DNA of 34,088 nt from CAYYVK01 sp964475145 (GTDB lineage: Archaea > Aenigmatarchaeota > Aenigmatarchaeia > CG10238-14 > SCSR01). Below, piece by piece: positions 7,860-14,966 of this stretch. The stretch lies in NCBI GenBank assembly GCA_964475145.1, contig CAYYVK010000004.1, positions 1 through 34,088 on the forward strand, in the 5' to 3' direction. A model generated the notes under the pieces. It saw nothing but the letters and a program-made list of their open reading frames with translations. It searched no databases and had not been told where the DNA came from. Position 1 is the first letter of the stretch, and each line of letters begins with the position of its first letter. The position numbers and the translations under genes were made by a program.

Positions 7860-8372
7860 ATGCCTATCTGGAGGTTTGAGGACGATTGTTTAGCGCCAGA
7901 AAGAAGGCTTAGAATAGAGTACACAGGACCAAACCCTTTCAAGGCTTGTCAGATTATAGGGAAGACTTTAAAAAAGATATTTGAGTTAGGTGCAACCGAT
8001 TTGTGGGAAAGAGATTTTAGATGGGATACTACAAGCGACCCAAGAACATTTTACATGAGAGTTTATGCAAACAAGGATGTAGACCAGTACACGAAGATGT
8101 TCATAGAAGTAACTATTCAAGGCGAGCAACCTGTAGACGAGAAGAAGTCAGGAAAGATGACTATATTCATAGGAGGTAGACTAAGGACTGAGTACGAGTT
8201 GAATACTGCTTTCAAAAGGTCTCCGCTCTACAAAGGGTTGCGCTGGCTTTATCACATGTACTTTTATGGTGATGTTAGAAGAAAGTATTTAGTGTTGTGC
8301 AACGAATTAATTAATAAGGTAGTGAACCAACTCAAGGAGGAATTCAAGCTACCTGTTACAAAAATGGGATAA
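7860..8372 (+). CDS. DDCLAP-motif protein, paralogue 2 (uncharacterised)
   Basis: 170 residues from ATG at 7860. It repeats the layout of the preceding protein: 'FEDDCLAPERR', 'IEYTGPNPFKAC', 'ERDFRWDTTSDPRTF', 'IFIGGRLRTEYELNTAFKR', 'SPLYKGLRWLYHMYFYG'. Similarity is obvious at the motifs but low between them, so the duplication is old and the pair may form a heterodimer. No catalytic motif or membrane segment is evident. It is followed after 2 nt by the coiled-coil gene. Confidence 0.6.
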   Translation: MPIWRFEDDCLAPERRLRIEYTGPNPFKACQIIGKTLKKIFELGATDLWERDFRWDTTSDPRTFYMRVYANKDVDQYTKMFIEVTIQGEQPVDEKKSGKMTIFIGGRLRTEYELNTAFKRSPLYKGLRWLYHMYFYGDVRRKYLVLCNELINKVVNQLKEEFKLPVTKMG

Positions 8373-8374
8373 AA

Positions 8375-8620
8375 ATGGTGTTTGGATTTTTGAAAAAGAA
8401 GAAGCCTGAAAGTGAAGAGGTTGTTTTACCACTTTCACCAGAGCCTACTTTGCCTAAGACAGAAGCAACGGAGAGTGTAACCATAGAAGCGGTTAAAGCG
8501 AAGATAGATTTGATAGCTACGCATATTGATGGTTTGAAAGCACAGTATGCTGTGTTAAACGAGAGATTGGAAAATTTGGAGAAGATGGTTAAAGAGATAT
8601 ACCAGATGGCAAAGAGCTAG
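8375..8620 (+). CDS. 81-aa coiled-coil protein
   Basis: The N-terminus 'MVFGFLKKKKPE' is a short hydrophobic patch followed by lysines, possibly membrane-touching. A Pro/Glu/Thr-rich linker covers 13-35 and residues 38-78 form a heptad-like helix ('IDLIATHIDGLKAQYAVLNE'). It is likely an oligomeric adaptor or tether. It is the third gene of the DDCLAP operon, starting 2 nt after the previous stop, and overlaps the convergent zinc-ribbon gene by 4 nt. Confidence 0.6.
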   Translation: MVFGFLKKKKPESEEVVLPLSPEPTLPKTEATESVTIEAVKAKIDLIATHIDGLKAQYAVLNERLENLEKMVKEIYQMAKS

Positions 8621-9101
8621 TCTTCTCTACAAGATTCACACAGCCACTCTCCGTTAACTTCTTTCAGGTTGTCAGAAGGTTCTCCACATCTGTCACATAT
8701 GCTTTGGTCAGAAGTTTCAGGCTTCTCGCTCAAGATTACTGGCATAAGATTTTTTGTAGTTATGCTAGGGGTATATCCGGTATTTAGAAAGTCGTAGTTG
8801 AAGATCCTAGAGAATTTTTCAGCTAATTTTGCATCTCTTTCAAGCAACCAGAAGAAAACTTCTTTTGCATAGCAGTATGGACATATAGAAGTTTCTTTCA
8901 CCACCAAACACTTTATACATTTCATAGTGTTCTGTTCTACGCTGAAGGTTTCACTCAACTTTTCATGAAAAGCTTTGAAATCGTCTATCAGCTTTTCACC
9001 ATTTTGTTCTAAGAATTTAATTACAGAATCGCGTTGACAGTCTATACAAATGAAGTTGTACATAGGCTCCAAACATAACTTGCAAATTACAGTTTCTTCT
9101 C
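8617..9101 (-). CDS. Multi-zinc-ribbon protein (5' end lost in assembly gap)
   Basis: The frame is open into the gap, so the start is missing. Reading in from the gap edge gives 'EETVICKLCLEPMYNFICIDC', a CxxC...CxxC knuckle that a start at 9072 would cut in half. Further pairs are 'CIKCLVVKETSICPYC' and, at the C-terminus, 'CDRCGEPSDNLKEVNGEWLC' ending in ESCRED, a treble-clef-like ribbon. At least three zinc sites are likely, with a helical region between. No enzyme domain is visible; it may bind nucleic acid or protein. Convergent with the DDCLAP operon. Confidence 0.65.
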
Positions 9102-9201
9102 NNNNNNNNNNNNNNNNNNNNNNNNNNNNNNNNNNNNNNNNNNNNNNNNNNNNNNNNNNNNNNNNNNNNNNNNNNNNNNNNNNNNNNNNNNNNNNNNNNN
9201 N
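9102..9201. other. Assembly gap (100 N)
   Basis: Exactly 100 unknown bases, the usual placeholder for a scaffold join of unknown length. It contains the 5' end of the zinc-ribbon gene and possibly other sequence. Distances and frames across it mean nothing. Confidence 0.95.
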
Positions 9202-9207
9202 CCAAGA

Positions 9208-10329
9208 TTATATCAACTTAGTTTCTTTTAAAATAGAGTAGACAGAACTTTCATTCAATTTTTCTTTCTCTGCATAAAAATCTAGTATTGTATATCTTTT
9301 TCTCATTTTTCCTATTTGTAGTCCTTTTAGAACAGCATTTACCATTTCCGAATCTTTAATCGAAAGTTCTTTAACAGTTGTAGGTAAACCCAAACAAGAT
9401 AAATGTTCTCTAATAGTTTTCCAGTCCATACCAAAAATTTTGTCTTCATTTAAACAACTCTGTTGAAGGTAAAGCATCGGAATTGATGCGAGTGCAACTT
9501 TTTCACCATGCTTTCTATTATTACATTGAAGTGCATGAGCAATGTTGTGCTCAGAACCTGAAGCACCAACAGAAGAGTTTATCTTTGCCATCCCCAACCC
9601 AGAAGAAAATAAAGCAAAGAAAAGATTAGAAACAAAGGTTTTATAAGAATCGGTTCCCAGCCATGAAGAAACATCTTCCCATCCCTCTTCTCTAAACCTT
9701 TCTATTTCTTTTGTAACTATCTTGGCACTGGTAATAAAATGCTCGTATGCGACAGCCCTTAGGTCTTCATAGCTTGCATCTTCTTCACACTTGTGGGTGT
9801 CTAAAGCTAACAGCAAATCTCGTGAAGCTGTATATTTTGCTAAAGCATCTCCAACACCAGCCCTTACTAGCTCATAAGGTGCATTAGCTAAGGTTGGAAG
9901 ATGATACAATACAGCAATAGGAGGAGTAGCAACTAGAGAATAAGGTTTCATCCATCCTTTTAAAGAAACGTTTGGCGAAGCTATACCATCATGAGAAGGT
10001 GCAGTAGGGAATACAACTAAAGGTTTTTTACTTTCGTAAGCCGTATATTTTGCTGCATCTATCGAAGTTCCACCACCTACAGCTAGACAAAAATCTATGT
10101 TATTTTCTTTTACTACTTTTTGTAATGTTGAGACTGTTTGAGGGGAAACTTTTTCCACACCAGCTTCAATTACTTTGTAATTTCCCATGGCCCTTTTTAT
10201 CTTTTCTGCAATTTTGCAAGTTTGAGTTTTTCCGTGGACGATTAGAGCTTTATTACCTAGGCTCAACTTTTCCAATTCTTCTTCCACGTTTTCTAGAGAG
10301 TTTCCAATTTTTATCAGCTTTGGTAACAT
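9208..10329 (-). CDS. egsA: Glycerol-1-phosphate dehydrogenase [NAD(P)+]
   Basis: 373 residues from ATG at 10329; a TTG six codons upstream is possible, but the TATA box is about 30 nt from the ATG. The enzyme reduces dihydroxyacetone phosphate to sn-glycerol-1-phosphate, the backbone of archaeal ether lipids, in the cytosol. Seen: the nucleotide-binding 'AVGGGTSIDAAKYTAYE', 'FPTAPSHDGIASPNVS', and the three zinc ligands of the family in 'GVGDALAKYTASRDL' (Asp), 'SGSEHNIAHAL' (His) and 'NNRKHGEKVA' (His). Length fits the family (about 340-380). It ends 6 nt from the gap and is divergent from the Yip1-like gene. Function is secure. Confidence 0.93.
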   Translation of the reverse strand: MLPKLIKIGNSLENVEEELEKLSLGNKALIVHGKTQTCKIAEKIKRAMGNYKVIEAGVEKVSPQTVSTLQKVVKENNIDFCLAVGGGTSIDAAKYTAYESKKPLVVFPTAPSHDGIASPNVSLKGWMKPYSLVATPPIAVLYHLPTLANAPYELVRAGVGDALAKYTASRDLLLALDTHKCEEDASYEDLRAVAYEHFITSAKIVTKEIERFREEGWEDVSSWLGTDSYKTFVSNLFFALFSSGLGMAKINSSVGASGSEHNIAHALQCNNRKHGEKVALASIPMLYLQQSCLNEDKIFGMDWKTIREHLSCLGLPTTVKELSIKDSEMVNAVLKGLQIGKMRKRYTILDFYAEKEKLNESSVYSILKETKLI

Positions 10330-10351
10330 AAGTAAGGATAAACGCAAAAAA

Positions 10352-10366
10352 GCTAAAATTATATTA
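10352..10366 (-). promoter_or_regulatory. TATA-like box of egsA
   Basis: The minus strand reads AATATAATTTTAGC about 30 nt before the ATG at 10329, consistent with a leaderless egsA transcript. It lies only about 10 bp from the opposing TATA box of the 10407 gene. Confidence 0.55.
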
Positions 10367-10375
10367 TCCTAAAAG

Positions 10376-10388
10376 CTTTTTAAATATT
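10376..10388 (+). promoter_or_regulatory. TATA-like box of the Yip1-like gene
   Basis: CTTTTTAAATATT is centred about 25 nt before the ATG at 10407. No Shine-Dalgarno is visible, so a leaderless transcript is likely. Confidence 0.55.
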
Positions 10389-10406
10389 GGAACCTAATAT
10401 TCTTTT

Positions 10407-10976
10407 ATGTGTTTAAAAAGAGTAAATGAGCTTTTGACCAATCCTGAGCTGGCTATAAGCAAGGGGAAAAAAGAGAGAGATTTGAAGACGACTTTTGCAA
10501 TTCTGCTCTTTGAATGGTTTTTAGTGGGCCTTTCGGTGCTGATTCTAATTAATAGAATAAGGGTAGCAGTAGGAATATTTTTCTTTGGTCTTGTTGCAAC
10601 TCTCTTTTCAGGAGTCTTGACCCAGATTGTATTTACATGCTTAGGTGGAAAAGGAAAGTACTTTGAAGGTTTGACTTCAAACGTGTATGCTATCTTCCCA
10701 GTTTCCACAGCATCCATATTTTCAAGTATATTTCTATACTTGCCTGGAATTGGCGTGTTACTTTCTTTCATAACTTTTGCTATTTTTACAGTTCTAGGCT
10801 TATCAATTCTGTACAGATCTGTGAAGGAATTTTTCTCCACCGATATGGTTTCTTCTTTGATTGGTATAAACATTCTTATTGCAGGTCTTGTTCTTGCCCT
10901 GTACTTTGCGTTCTTTCAGTATGCTGCTTTTCAAGGATTCCCCTTTAAGATGTCTCAGCTTTTCATTCCGGAATAA
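10407..10976 (+). CDS. Yip1-domain-like membrane protein
   Basis: 189 residues with a soluble N-terminal stretch ('NELLTNPELAISKGKKERD') and five hydrophobic segments at about 30-48, 52-72, 94-120, 120-135 and 148-170. This layout (short cytosolic helix with 'NP', then a five-helix bundle) is that of the Yip1/DUF1282 membrane family common in archaea, whose molecular role is unsettled. It is the only gene of its transcript; the next gene is 41 nt downstream with its own ribosome-binding-like GGGAG. Family call moderate. Confidence 0.65.
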   Translation: MCLKRVNELLTNPELAISKGKKERDLKTTFAILLFEWFLVGLSVLILINRIRVAVGIFFFGLVATLFSGVLTQIVFTCLGGKGKYFEGLTSNVYAIFPVSTASIFSSIFLYLPGIGVLLSFITFAIFTVLGLSILYRSVKEFFSTDMVSSLIGINILIAGLVLALYFAFFQYAAFQGFPFKMSQLFIPE

Positions 10977-11017
10977 GCTTTAATTTTTTTCTTTAGAGAG
11001 AAATTGTATAGGGAGAC

Positions 11018-12169
11018 ATGTTAATAGGCTTTGTTGGTAAACCTTCTTCAGGAAAAAGCACGATGTTTAAAGCAGCAACTCTTATAGACGTAAAAATAAC
11101 TGGTGTTCCATTCTGTACGATAGAGCCGAATGTTGGTATAGGTTATGTGACAGTCGATTGTATAGAAAAAGAGTTTGGTGTTAAATGCAACCCAAGACAT
11201 GGATTCTGCAAGAATGGTAAAAGATTTGTTCCTATCAAGCTTATAGATGTTGCTGGTCTTGTACCTGGAGCTCATGAAGGGCGTGGACTTGGCTATAAGT
11301 TTTTAGACGATTTAAGACAGGCTTCTGCTTTAATTCACATAGTAGATTTTTCTGGATTAACAGACGAAGAAGGTAAAGCTACTGTTGGTCATGACCCGGC
11401 AAAAGACATAGAATTTTTAGAAAAGGAAATCGACCTATGGTTTGCAGAAATAATAAAAAGAGCTGTTTCAAAAATTGGAAGAATTATAGGCAAGTCCCAA
11501 TCAGACTTAGTTCAATTGCTTGCTGAACAATTGAGTGGTCTAGAAATAAGCAAAGAAAGTATACAAAAAGTTTTAGAAACTTGCTCTTTAGCAGATGTTA
11601 ACAGGTTTGCTACAGAGCTGAGAAAGATGTCTAAGCCTATTCTCATAGCCGCAAACAAAATAGACTTGAAAGAAGCGCAAGAAAATTTTGAAAGATTGAA
11701 AGGAAGGTACAAGTATATAGTGCCAACAAGTGCAGAAGCAGAGATAGCTTTGAAGAAGGCAGCAGAAAAAGGCTTGATAGATTATATTCCAGGCGATGGT
11801 TTTGAGGTCAAGGGAGAGCTAGAAGAAAAGCAGAGGGCTGCCCTGGAGTTTATAAAGAAAAATGTGATAGAAAAGTACGGGTCTACTGGGGTGCAGGAGT
11901 GCTTGAACAAAGCAGTTTTTGACTTATTGGGTTTTATACCTGTATATCCTGTAGAGGATGAAAATAAGCTGAGCGATAAGTCTGGAAATATTCTACCAGA
12001 TGTATTTTTAATGCCAAAAGGCTCTACTGCTTTAGACTTGGCTTTTAAGGTACACACAGAAATTGGGGAAAAGTTTATCTGTGGCATAGATGCTAGAACT
12101 AAGAAAAGACTAGGAAAAGACTACAAGCTAAAGAAGAATGATGTGATAAAAATAGTCGCTGGAAGGTGA
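11018..12169 (+). CDS. YchF-like archaeal GTPase with TGS domain
   Basis: 383 residues. Seen: G1 'GKPSSGKST' (7-15), the archaeal Cys-containing insert 'CNPRHGFC', G3 'DVAGLVPGAHEGRGLG', G4 'NKID' (about residue 210), G5-like 'TSAEAE', and a C-terminal TGS domain ('FLMPKGSTALDLAFKVH'). The protein belongs to the Obg/YchF superfamily, ribosome-associated P-loop NTPases; having NKxD in G4 (not the NxxE of bacterial YchF) predicts GTP specificity. Length matches archaeal orthologues (about 390). GGGAG lies just upstream of the ATG. Probably monocistronic; gatD has its own TATA box 30 nt further on. Confidence 0.9.
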   Translation: MLIGFVGKPSSGKSTMFKAATLIDVKITGVPFCTIEPNVGIGYVTVDCIEKEFGVKCNPRHGFCKNGKRFVPIKLIDVAGLVPGAHEGRGLGYKFLDDLRQASALIHIVDFSGLTDEEGKATVGHDPAKDIEFLEKEIDLWFAEIIKRAVSKIGRIIGKSQSDLVQLLAEQLSGLEISKESIQKVLETCSLADVNRFATELRKMSKPILIAANKIDLKEAQENFERLKGRYKYIVPTSAEAEIALKKAAEKGLIDYIPGDGFEVKGELEEKQRAALEFIKKNVIEKYGSTGVQECLNKAVFDLLGFIPVYPVEDENKLSDKSGNILPDVFLMPKGSTALDLAFKVHTEIGEKFICGIDARTKKRLGKDYKLKKNDVIKIVAGR

Positions 12170-12171
12170 AA

Positions 12172-12186
12172 CTTTAATTTAAAAAA
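12172..12186 (+). promoter_or_regulatory. TATA-like box of gatD-gatE
   Basis: CTTTAATTTAAAAAA is centred about 22 nt before the gatD ATG at 12200, just after the stop of the GTPase gene. Spacing is slightly short for a classical archaeal promoter. Confidence 0.45.
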
Positions 12187-12199
12187 CAAAGATTAATTT

Positions 12200-13516
12200 A
12201 TGTATTCTAAGGAAATTGAGAGAATTCTTGAAAAGAAAAAAATTAGAGTTGGAGATAAGATAAGAGTTTTAAAAGGCAAAGAGGTATACGAAGGTATTTT
12301 GATGCCAAGAATAGAGATGGGTGACACTTCTTGTCTTGTGGTTAAGCTGAGTAATGGGTACAACGTTGGAGTAAAATTTGAGAAGAACGTTAAGATAGAA
12401 AAAATAGGAAGAGGGTTAAAGGTTTTTAAAGAAAAGAAGAAAGAAGCAAAGAAAGTAATTTTTGACAAGAATTTGCCTACAATCTCAATTCTAGGCACTG
12501 GCGGAACAATAGCGAGTAGAATAGATTACAGAACAGGTGGTGTTTATGCATCCTTTTCTCCTGAAGACATAGCGCTACAAATCCCAGAGTTAAAAGAAAT
12601 AGCAAACATAAAAGCTGAAGAGATAATGAGTGTGATGAGCGAAGACATGACTCCAGAAAGATGGAGATTGATTGCAAGAAAAGTGGCAAAAGATGCCAAT
12701 GCTGGCTATAGAGGAATAATAGTTACTCATGGTACAGATACTATGCACTACACTGCAGCAGCTCTTAGCTTTATGCTTAAGGATTTAGCTTGTCCAGTCG
12801 CTCTAGTAGGTTCTCAAAGGTCAAGCGACAGAGGCTCAAGCGATGCTGCAATGAATGTTGCGTGTGCTGCAAACTTTGTTGCAAATTCTGATGTTGCTGA
12901 GGTCTGCATTGTTATGCATGGTTCTATGAGTGATGATTATTGTTTAGCAATAAGAGGAACTAAAGCTAGGAAAATGCATACAAGTAGGAGAGACGCATTT
13001 AAGCCTATAAACGACGAACCAATAGCAAAAATTTATCGAGACAGGAAGATAGAAATATTGAATGAAAACTACAGGAAAAGGAGTGGAAAAAAGGTTAAAG
13101 TTGACGATAAACTGGAAACTAAAGTAGCACTGATAAAGGTATATCCTGGTCTAGACCCAGAAATTTTCGATTTTTACTTGGGAAAAGGGTATAAGGGGTT
13201 AGTACTAGAAGCTACAGGTTTAGGGCATGCGCCAACTCTAGGAAGATTTTCTCTGTTACCAAAGATAGAAAAAGCAGTAGAGGCAGGAGTTCCTGTTGTT
13301 GTAACTTCTCAATGCTTGTATGGTAGAACTCATCCTACAGTTTATCATAACTTGAGGGAATTATTAAAAAGAGGAGTAATCTTTGGTGAAGATATGTTGC
13401 CTGAAGTTGCTTACATAAAGCTTATGTATGTTTTAGGGAAGACGAGAAATTTAGAAAAAATCAGAGAGCTTATGTTAACAAACATGTGTGGAGAAATTTC
13501 TGAGAGGACGATTTGA
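12200..13516 (+). CDS. gatD: Glutamyl-tRNA(Gln) amidotransferase subunit D
   Basis: 438 residues. GatD is the L-asparaginase-type glutaminase that releases ammonia for GatE to convert Glu-tRNA(Gln) to Gln-tRNA(Gln). Residues 1-75 are the small beta-barrel that distinguishes GatD from free asparaginases; the asparaginase core starts at 'TISILGTGGTIASRIDYR' with the nucleophile Thr, and continues with 'VTHGTDTMHYTAAAL' (second Thr-Asp) and 'GSQRSSDRGSSDAAMN'. Length is normal (about 420-440). Its TGA overlaps the gatE ATG by one base (TGATG), coupling the subunits. Presence of GatDE implies a non-discriminating GluRS elsewhere. Secure. Confidence 0.95.
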   Translation: MYSKEIERILEKKKIRVGDKIRVLKGKEVYEGILMPRIEMGDTSCLVVKLSNGYNVGVKFEKNVKIEKIGRGLKVFKEKKKEAKKVIFDKNLPTISILGTGGTIASRIDYRTGGVYASFSPEDIALQIPELKEIANIKAEEIMSVMSEDMTPERWRLIARKVAKDANAGYRGIIVTHGTDTMHYTAAALSFMLKDLACPVALVGSQRSSDRGSSDAAMNVACAANFVANSDVAEVCIVMHGSMSDDYCLAIRGTKARKMHTSRRDAFKPINDEPIAKIYRDRKIEILNENYRKRSGKKVKVDDKLETKVALIKVYPGLDPEIFDFYLGKGYKGLVLEATGLGHAPTLGRFSLLPKIEKAVEAGVPVVVTSQCLYGRTHPTVYHNLRELLKRGVIFGEDMLPEVAYIKLMYVLGKTRNLEKIRELMLTNMCGEISERTI

Positions 13517-14961
13517 TGGAGAAAGTTAGTCTAAAGGCTGGATTGGAAATTCATTTTCAATTGGATGTAAAGAAGAAATTATTTTGCAATTGCTCCGCTG
13601 CAATGACTCAAAAAAACCCTTTGCTTGTTGTTGAGCGCAAGCTTCGTCCAGTACCCTCAGAATTGGGGGAAGTAGACGTAGCAGCTCAGTTCGAGTTTCT
13701 TAGGGATAGAACCTTCTTGTACCAAGTTTTTAAGGATGAAGTGTGTGGAGTAGAGTTAGACGAAGAACCTCCACATCCTGTCAACCAGGAAGCTTTGTTA
13801 GTAGCTCTGCAAGTTGCTTTGCTTTTTAATTGTTCTGTGCCAGAGGAAATTCATGTGATGAGAAAAACTGTAATAGACGGTTCTAACACTACAGGCTTTC
13901 AGAGAACTATGATAGTTGGGAAGGATGGGTATCTAAATTACAAGGGGGTAAAAATACCTATAACTTATGTTAGCCTAGAAGAAGATGCAGCAGCTAAGGT
14001 TGAGGAAAAAGAGGGAAAAGTTGTCTACAGGCTTAACAGGTTAGGAGTCCCACTCGTAGAAGTTGACACAGGAATTATAGAGGGGTTCTCACCAAAAGAG
14101 ATAGAGGAAATTGCTTATACCATAGGCCTGGTAGTTCGTTCCACAAGAAAGATAAAGAGAGCTATAGGTGCTATAAGACAAGACGTTAACGTTTCTGTTC
14201 CTGGAGGAGCCAGAGTAGAGATAAAAGGAGTCCAGTCGCTCGGACTTATATCAAGGACTATAGAGTTAGAAGTAGAAAGACAGCTAAATCTCCTAAAAAG
14301 AAAGGAGAAAGTAGAACCTGAAACAAGGTGTGCCAAACCAGATGGTACGACAGAGTTTATGCGTCCATTGCCAGGAGAAAACAGGATGTATCCAGAGACG
14401 GATATACCCCCTATTCTAACCAAAGAACTGTTAAAGATTGCGTCCAAAACTTTACCAGAATCTATAGACAAAAAGTTGGAAAGGTTTAGAAAGGCTTATA
14501 AACTTTCAGAAGAGTTGATTTCAGGCTTGCTTAAAAGCGATTTCTTCTTTACTTTTGAAGATTTTGTTAAAAAACTTAAGCTTGAGCCAAAGCTTGTAGC
14601 GAACGTTCTCGCAAACTTGCTGAAAGATTTGAGGAGAAGGGGGTTAGAAGTTGAAGAAGGTAAAGTTTTTGAGGTGCTTAAAGCTTTAGAAGAAAAAAGA
14701 ATTACGAAAGAGTCTGTAGCAGAGATTCTAGCATACTTGGCTAAAAATCCTGAAAAGAGTGTAGAGGATGCTGTCAAAGATCTAAACTTACAACTTCTTC
14801 CAGAAGAGGAAATAGAAAGAATTGTGAAGGATGTGATAGAGAGCGGAACTAAGAATTTCGATTTTGTAGTAAAAGCAACAATGAGCAGAGTGCGAGGAAA
14901 GGCAGACGTTCAAGCTGTAATGAAAATTATTAAGAGATTAATAGGAGGAAATGAAAATTAA
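13516..14961 (+). CDS. gatE: Glutamyl-tRNA(Gln) amidotransferase subunit E, short form
   Basis: 481 residues from the ATG overlapping the gatD stop; a TTG one codon earlier is less likely. GatE is the kinase/transamidase subunit that phosphorylates Glu-tRNA(Gln). Seen: 'GLEIHFQLDVKKKLFCNCS', 'GSNTTGFQRTMIVG', 'SLEEDAAAKVEE', 'RLGVPLVEVDTG', 'RQDVNVSVPGGARVEIKGVQ' and, after the cradle, 'DGTTEFMRPLPGENRMYPET'; the C-terminal helical and YqeY-like tail ends 'RVRGKADVQAVMKIIKRLI'. Known GatE proteins are about 620-635 aa because an AspRS-like (GAD) domain is inserted between the 'EVQRQLNLL' helix and 'DGTTEYMRPLPG'. Here only 'KRKEKVEPETRCAKP' separates them, so that domain is absent. No frameshift is evident. 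Confidence 0.93.
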   Translation: MEKVSLKAGLEIHFQLDVKKKLFCNCSAAMTQKNPLLVVERKLRPVPSELGEVDVAAQFEFLRDRTFLYQVFKDEVCGVELDEEPPHPVNQEALLVALQVALLFNCSVPEEIHVMRKTVIDGSNTTGFQRTMIVGKDGYLNYKGVKIPITYVSLEEDAAAKVEEKEGKVVYRLNRLGVPLVEVDTGIIEGFSPKEIEEIAYTIGLVVRSTRKIKRAIGAIRQDVNVSVPGGARVEIKGVQSLGLISRTIELEVERQLNLLKRKEKVEPETRCAKPDGTTEFMRPLPGENRMYPETDIPPILTKELLKIASKTLPESIDKKLERFRKAYKLSEELISGLLKSDFFFTFEDFVKKLKLEPKLVANVLANLLKDLRRRGLEVEEGKVFEVLKALEEKRITKESVAEILAYLAKNPEKSVEDAVKDLNLQLLPEEEIERIVKDVIESGTKNFDFVVKATMSRVRGKADVQAVMKIIKRLIGGNEN

Positions 14962-14966
14962 ATTAT

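Noticed and set aside
10394..10873. 159-codon minus-strand frame opposite the Yip1-like gene
   Set aside because: The opposite strand encodes a clear membrane protein with its own TATA box; this frame has no recognisable domain.
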